From Platycnemis pennipes (Eukaryota; Arthropoda; Insecta; Odonata; Platycnemididae): DNA of 64,000 nt. Below the pieces are notes generated by a model. It was not told the DNA's origin, made no database searches, and saw nothing but the letters and a program-made list of their open reading frames with translations. Both the position numbers and the translations under genes were made by a program. Shown here piece by piece: positions 59,901 to 64,000 of this stretch (positions are counted from its first letter, which is position 1; each line of letters starts with the position of its first letter). The stretch covers positions 31,572,698 through 31,636,697 of the forward strand of contig OW121855.1 of assembly GCA_933228895.1 (NCBI GenBank), written 5' to 3'.

Positions 59901-60929
59901 TCTTCATATAACTCCGAATCTATTCTATTTTAAATGGCAAAATCGATTTAAGCCACTGGTTGGCTCACCCACTAGATACTGAAAGATACATATCACACTA
60001 AGAATCCAATTAAGTAGTAAAAGTGTTGAAGCTTTGGTTGAAATGTATCAGGGAATGATAGAGGATTATGTATACTAACAATTACTATCTCACTATCCAC
60101 CATATAGATGTTCTTTTATAACCCTGTCGAAATGCATAGTGAAGACAAAGGGGTAAGCACATCCGTTTTTCCCCTAAAAACCATCTTATAAACGCCTCTA
60201 CACGAAACGAATAAACACAAAGTACATTTAACTTTATTCTGGTGGAATGACGACTCCGCTTTCTTTTTCAACTCCTTTCGCTTTTTCTATCGCTTTCAGC
60301 ATATTTCCCAACTAGCACTTCAACATTCTGTTTCCGAAGTATACGGTTTACTCTTCTCTTGAATACCATTGCAATATTCTTGTAAAATTTCATTATCGCG
60401 CTTCCATCTCACATTTCTTCTCTATAACAAAAAATACGAGAAGATTCTACAGCCAGTACGCCTGTGTATCCTTCGTGGATATATTTAAAAGCCTGCGGAA
60501 CTGAAATATTGAACGAAAATATCATCATGACAAGCATTCTTACAGAAAGCGGAGGGATTGCAACGAAAAACACTGATAAAGGAGTTACCGGTAAAAAAAA
60601 AAGAATTGAATCTATCGATATCGATAAGGTATCGAATATATCAGGTTAGCCAGGAATGTGTATGGATCAAAGGTTACGCGATATGAACAGACAATAATTT
60701 TGATTATGCAATCACACTTTTCTCGCTCACATCAAAAGAATGTTGGGGAATCAATTCAGCATCCAGGGTAGCAGTCGGAACATATTATTTTCTTATAGAT
60801 TAAATACTTAAGCGTCCATTACACATCTAATTTTAAAAAAATGTGAGGGCGTATGGAACGAGATAATTACTAACAACTCTTGTCAAAATGGATAATCACC
60901 AGCATGAAATTTTCCGAGACGACTCTGCG
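59901..60929. other. No gene seen
   Basis: AT-rich non-coding sequence with no recognisable features. Confidence 0.45.
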
Positions 60930-61375
60930 CGGTTGCCGCGCTAGGAGAAAGAATAGAACATCTTCGGGTCCACGCGGATGCGCCAAGTGTGAGATATGGC
61001 AACGGGGAAAAAGCAGAAGGCTGCCCTAGACCGAGTATTCGGACGGAAGGCGGAGTGAAGGAGGTTGCTGGCTCTGGAGCGATGCACGGGGGTGCGAGTG
61101 GCGGGAAGGGGACTGGGGAAGGAAGGGTTAGGGGGCGTCGGGAGATCTGAGCGGTTAGTTAGAAGTGGACCACACGCATTGAGATCAGCTTGAGTCGCCG
61201 CCGACGGCGCGTCGCCCGGGGCGAAGGGTGACGAGGCTAGACTGCCGCTGACGGAGTTGCCTCGCCCGGGGCGAGGAGCGTGCGTCGCGGTGGGGCACTC
61301 CGCCCCCTCGCCCCTCACACACGACGGAGAGGGGCGGATGGAGGCGGGAGAGAAAGTGTAAGAGCACCTCCATAT
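60930..61375. promoter_or_regulatory. CpG island-like GC-rich block
   Basis: It is very rich in G, C and CpG. CGCCCGGGGCGA occurs twice (near 61,213 and 61,263), each time a palindrome-like CCCGGG core, with GCCGCCGACGGCG nearby. Sharp edges against AT-rich flanks suggest a regulatory island. The 125-codon minus-strand frame (60,941-61,318) is low in complexity (Pro, Ser, Arg) and rejected. No TATA or clear initiator was found. Confidence 0.35.
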
Positions 61376-62259
61376 CTCCTTTCTAACGAAGACAGGGGCC
61401 GTGTCTTATCGAATGGCGAATAACGGATCCTTGACGATGACTGGAAGAAAAAACTACCGTTTCGATTTTTTCTCCGACATCAAAGGTACAATATGTACCT
61501 ACTATCACTGGTAGGTTTGAGGGTAATCCCTTTCGGCAATTCCCACCCACGTAGGCTTTCTCTTACCTTACAAGTATACGCACGTTATCCAAAGTAACCT
61601 GGGTAACATAGATGGAATAAAAGAAAGTGGTGGAAGCGTGCGGAAATAAAGGCCTAAATAGAGTAGAGAATGGAGCCATGAAGAAAATAGAGAAGTAGCG
61701 AAATAGAGCAGGAATACTTTATCAACATACCCAAACCAGTGGAACCGTAAATTATAATTATCGGTTTTTTTTAAAGTAACCTGTGTATATTATGATTAGT
61801 TTTACACTCATTGTATATATTTCGATAAATTTCTTTCCGTAACAATCACAAATTTTTCTCCCACTTCACATATCAAAAAAAAGGTATGGTCAGAGAATTA
61901 GCCCTCGTTATAAGCATACAATATGTGTCGCACTTATTGCACCGTCCACTTTTTTGTTTATCGACTCTTGACAGTGTAATTACTCCGTGGATTCGTTATT
62001 GAAATCGGCAAGCTTATTAAGTACAGAGATGACGTGGCTGACAATTATACATTCTATCGTCTGCTTTCCCTCTAGGACCTTTCCCCAGCGGACTTACCGC
62101 GAGTGCTAAGTCATCTCCGTATTGCATTTCGAATGAAAGAGATTGATATTGGGAACCAACTCAAAAAGAGCTCGACTCGGTGAAATCAAAGGGATCAAAA
62201 TTTTCCAACGCAGCCACCGGATTCCATTATTCATTTTTTCGTTCCAACCGTCGCATTTT
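61376..62259. other. No gene seen
   Basis: AT-rich spacer between two GC-rich islands. Nothing supported. Confidence 0.45.
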
Positions 62260-62263
62260 TCAC

Positions 62264-62293
62264 GGGCGGGGGGGGGAGGAAGGAGGGGGGGAG
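62264..62293 (+). promoter_or_regulatory. GC box and G-quadruplex-prone run upstream of a TATA box
   Basis: GGGCGGGGGGGGG followed by AGGAAGGA and seven G. The first part matches the Sp1/KLF GC box, and the whole run can form a G-quadruplex. It ends seven bases before the TATA box at 62,300, the usual place for proximal promoter elements. Confidence 0.45.
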
Positions 62294-62299
62294 GCTCAT

Positions 62300-62307
62300 T
62301 ATAAATA
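62300..62307 (+). promoter_or_regulatory. TATA box of a candidate core promoter
   Basis: TATAAATA lies in a GC-rich setting, where it is unlikely by chance. A start near 62,331 (CTTTGC in a pyrimidine-rich ATCTCTTTG) would be 31 bases downstream. From that start, GGTTC at 62,358-62,362 sits at +28, matching the downstream promoter element of insect promoters. Agreement of the spacings supports a plus-strand RNA polymerase II promoter. Confidence 0.5.
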
Positions 62308-62330
62308 CCCGAGCGGGCCAACAACGATCT

Positions 62331-62620
62331 CTTTGCAACCGACCGCGCGAGGAAAAGGGTTCGGCGCGCTCTTGTTTTGCATCATCGGGGCCAAGAGAGC
62401 TTTCTTACGCACAGCGCCCCGCGGCGCTTGGTCACGCTCAGTGAGATAAGAATGCCACCCGTGCACGCGGACTCAAGCATGTATATGTATACATATCTGC
62501 TTCTCTCTTCTCTCACACAAACACAAGCACGGTAAACTCTCTCCTTCTCTCTCCTCCGCACCGTTGTCCGGGAAATCTGAATCTCTTGAGCTCCGTTAAG
62601 GGCGCTCAATCGCATCTGGG
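62331..62620 (+). other. Putative non-coding first exon with splice donor
   Basis: From the predicted start, GC-rich sequence runs to GGG|GTGAGT at 62,620/62,621, a strong donor. The interval has no long open frame. A 27-codon frame (62,452-62,535, MPPVHADSSMYMYTYLLLSS...) could be an upstream ORF. The next exon is not in the window. This remains a prediction without transcript support. Confidence 0.3.
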
Positions 62621-64000
62621 GTGAGTGGAATGAATCGCGTTTACGGCTAAATTATTGACTACGGCGGGACAAAGAATGTCCCCACATCAATCTTTCGAGC
62701 TTAACGAGGCGGTATAGTTACACCGCTCCTCGGTAGTTAATCCAGCCGACGGACTGCGGCAATGCAACTGCCGTGATTAGAACTGCGGCGCGTGGTAGGA
62801 CTCACGGACGGGAGTTGGACTAACTCAATCCAGGGCGGGGGCGTTATCGTCACGACTCAGCTTTGCATTCCTTCCTGCCCCCACCTCACAAAGGAGTCCG
62901 ATTGGCTATAATTTATAGCAATGCATGCTGACCGGATGTTCTTATCTATGGGAGGAAGAACGACTCTGCCGATCCCTTTTGTTGCAGCAGAAATATTGAC
63001 GGTATAGCAAAATGGGAACGAAAATATATCTGCAATATTATCTCTTTGACCTTTTCTTGATCATATATTTCACACTACATCCACGAAAAAATTTCATATT
63101 TTACATTATTATATTTCTTCACACCATAATTAATCAACAACGACTTCCGCTGTTATAATTCTATGACATAGACGCATGCGATGACATTATCTCTATATTC
63201 ACGTAGTTCAAGACTTGAAGAACAGGTAGCATCTGGTTTTCTAGTGTTTAACACGCTAAGGTTATAGCACGGACTTAGAATAGTCAGGACTGGACACTTC
63301 TCGCTATCCTAGTCGCCGCTATTGTCGCCGAGAAGAAGCTGTCCGAGTAGATGGCAGCACTGTAGCTCGCCCTAAAATACTTTGTCGTTGCATGGTGAGG
63401 ACACATATGCTTTCTGTGTTTTTTATAATATTGTCAGAATCAGCTTTGTAGTACTCATTTTATTTAAAGTACTCACGGAATTATTTCGCGAAGATTGTAT
63501 ATAAGGGCCATCGTTGTATTGAACCAGGACCTTCGGGTTAAGATAGTAACCCGGAGACGGTCCAATTTTTTTGTGCCCAAGAAACTGATAATTTTGAGAA
63601 AATGGGCAAATGCCATTCTTAGGAGAGATTTTGCTACCAATCCTGAGCAAAGGGTCCGCCAGAAACATTTTTCGCCGGAAGAAATCACATGGAAGGAGCT
63701 GCTAAACGACCGTAATGGAAAAGTGATACATATAGATCTACATAATACCCTGCACAAACGTGCTTTTAGTTGTAATACCGTAAATTTCTCATTCCAACAT
63801 GCAACTACCTATGGTATCAGTACTTGTATTTATAAAATTGGAAATAATGTTTACACCTATTCATATCCCAAATTGTACAAAGAAATAAGGACATTTAGAA
63901 TCTGACAGTTCGGCAATCAATTTCTCTAATTTTATGACAATGGTCCAGTCTACCATAGTAAGTTGGAGTTCGCAGAATATTTTTAACGTAATCAGTGAAA
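62621..64000. other. No gene seen; possible first intron
   Basis: CpG is still frequent to about 62,900 and then the sequence becomes AT-rich. Open frames at 63,423-63,905 on both strands (up to 136 codons) overlap each other, contain the stub of the hairpin repeat at 63,734, and show no recognisable family. Confidence 0.35.

Noticed and set aside
63423..63905. Overlapping open frames of 81-136 codons near the window end
   Set aside because: Both strands are open at once and contain a stub of the hairpin repeat. No recognisable protein.
1..64000. Bacterial-type features (operons, ribosome binding sites, CRISPR, rRNA)
   Set aside because: No regularly spaced identical repeats, no dense coding and no rRNA; the repeat content is animal-type.

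Overview
The window looks like intergenic or intronic DNA from a repeat-rich arthropod genome, probably an insect. It is AT-rich with scattered GC-rich islands. It holds tRNA-headed SINEs, hAT-type MITEs with 8-bp target duplications, Penelope-like and LINE retroelement relics, and a conserved 33-nt CCCTGC...GCAGGG hairpin with a GTAGATG-like tail. No intact host protein-coding gene can be supported. The open reading frames are short, mutually overlapping, or lie inside repeats, and none is recognisable as a conserved host protein.

Layout. 1-1,010: decayed Penelope-like element (GIY-YIG fragment plus a 3' region with a hammerhead-like motif). 1,902-2,205, 13,106-13,642 and 27,925-28,440: three copies of one inverted-repeat element (called family A here). 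5,448-5,796: tRNA-like sequence nested in an inverted repeat inside a direct repeat. 7,378-7,688, 9,097-9,335, 9,561-9,747, 34,501-34,835, 41,341-41,595 and 59,681-59,900: one tRNA-headed SINE family. 11,278-11,653: local tandem repeat. 19,079-19,251 and 26,464-26,806: two hAT-type MITEs with perfect 8-bp target duplications. 22,440-23,500: GC-rich, purine/pyrimidine-skewed block. 25,878-26,073 and 55,464-55,674: two copies of a small element with a hammerhead-like core inside long inverted repeats. 28,519-28,776 and 30,211-30,474: degenerate CAACGC minisatellite clusters on either side of an 830-bp TIR element. 35,333-35,904 and 55,910-56,227: LINE reverse-transcriptase ORF fragments. 48,041-48,900 and 60,930-61,375: GC-rich, promoter-like islands. 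49,070-49,140, 51,661-51,731 and 57,409-57,475: the conserved hairpin repeat. 58,161-58,693: a DNA transposon with 45-bp TIRs. 62,260-62,625: the best promoter candidate, with a GC box/G-run, TATA box, putative non-coding first exon and splice donor.

The most interesting item is the pair at 25.9 kb (+) and 55.5 kb (-). Each has a 39-nt core with hammerhead-ribozyme-like blocks, enclosed by about 31-bp inverted repeats. The 55.5-kb copy is also bracketed by 13-bp direct repeats. This suggests a small ribozyme-bearing retroelement, either a stand-alone family or a Penelope terminal fragment. All conclusions come from reading the sequence by eye; no alignment, folding or database search was run.
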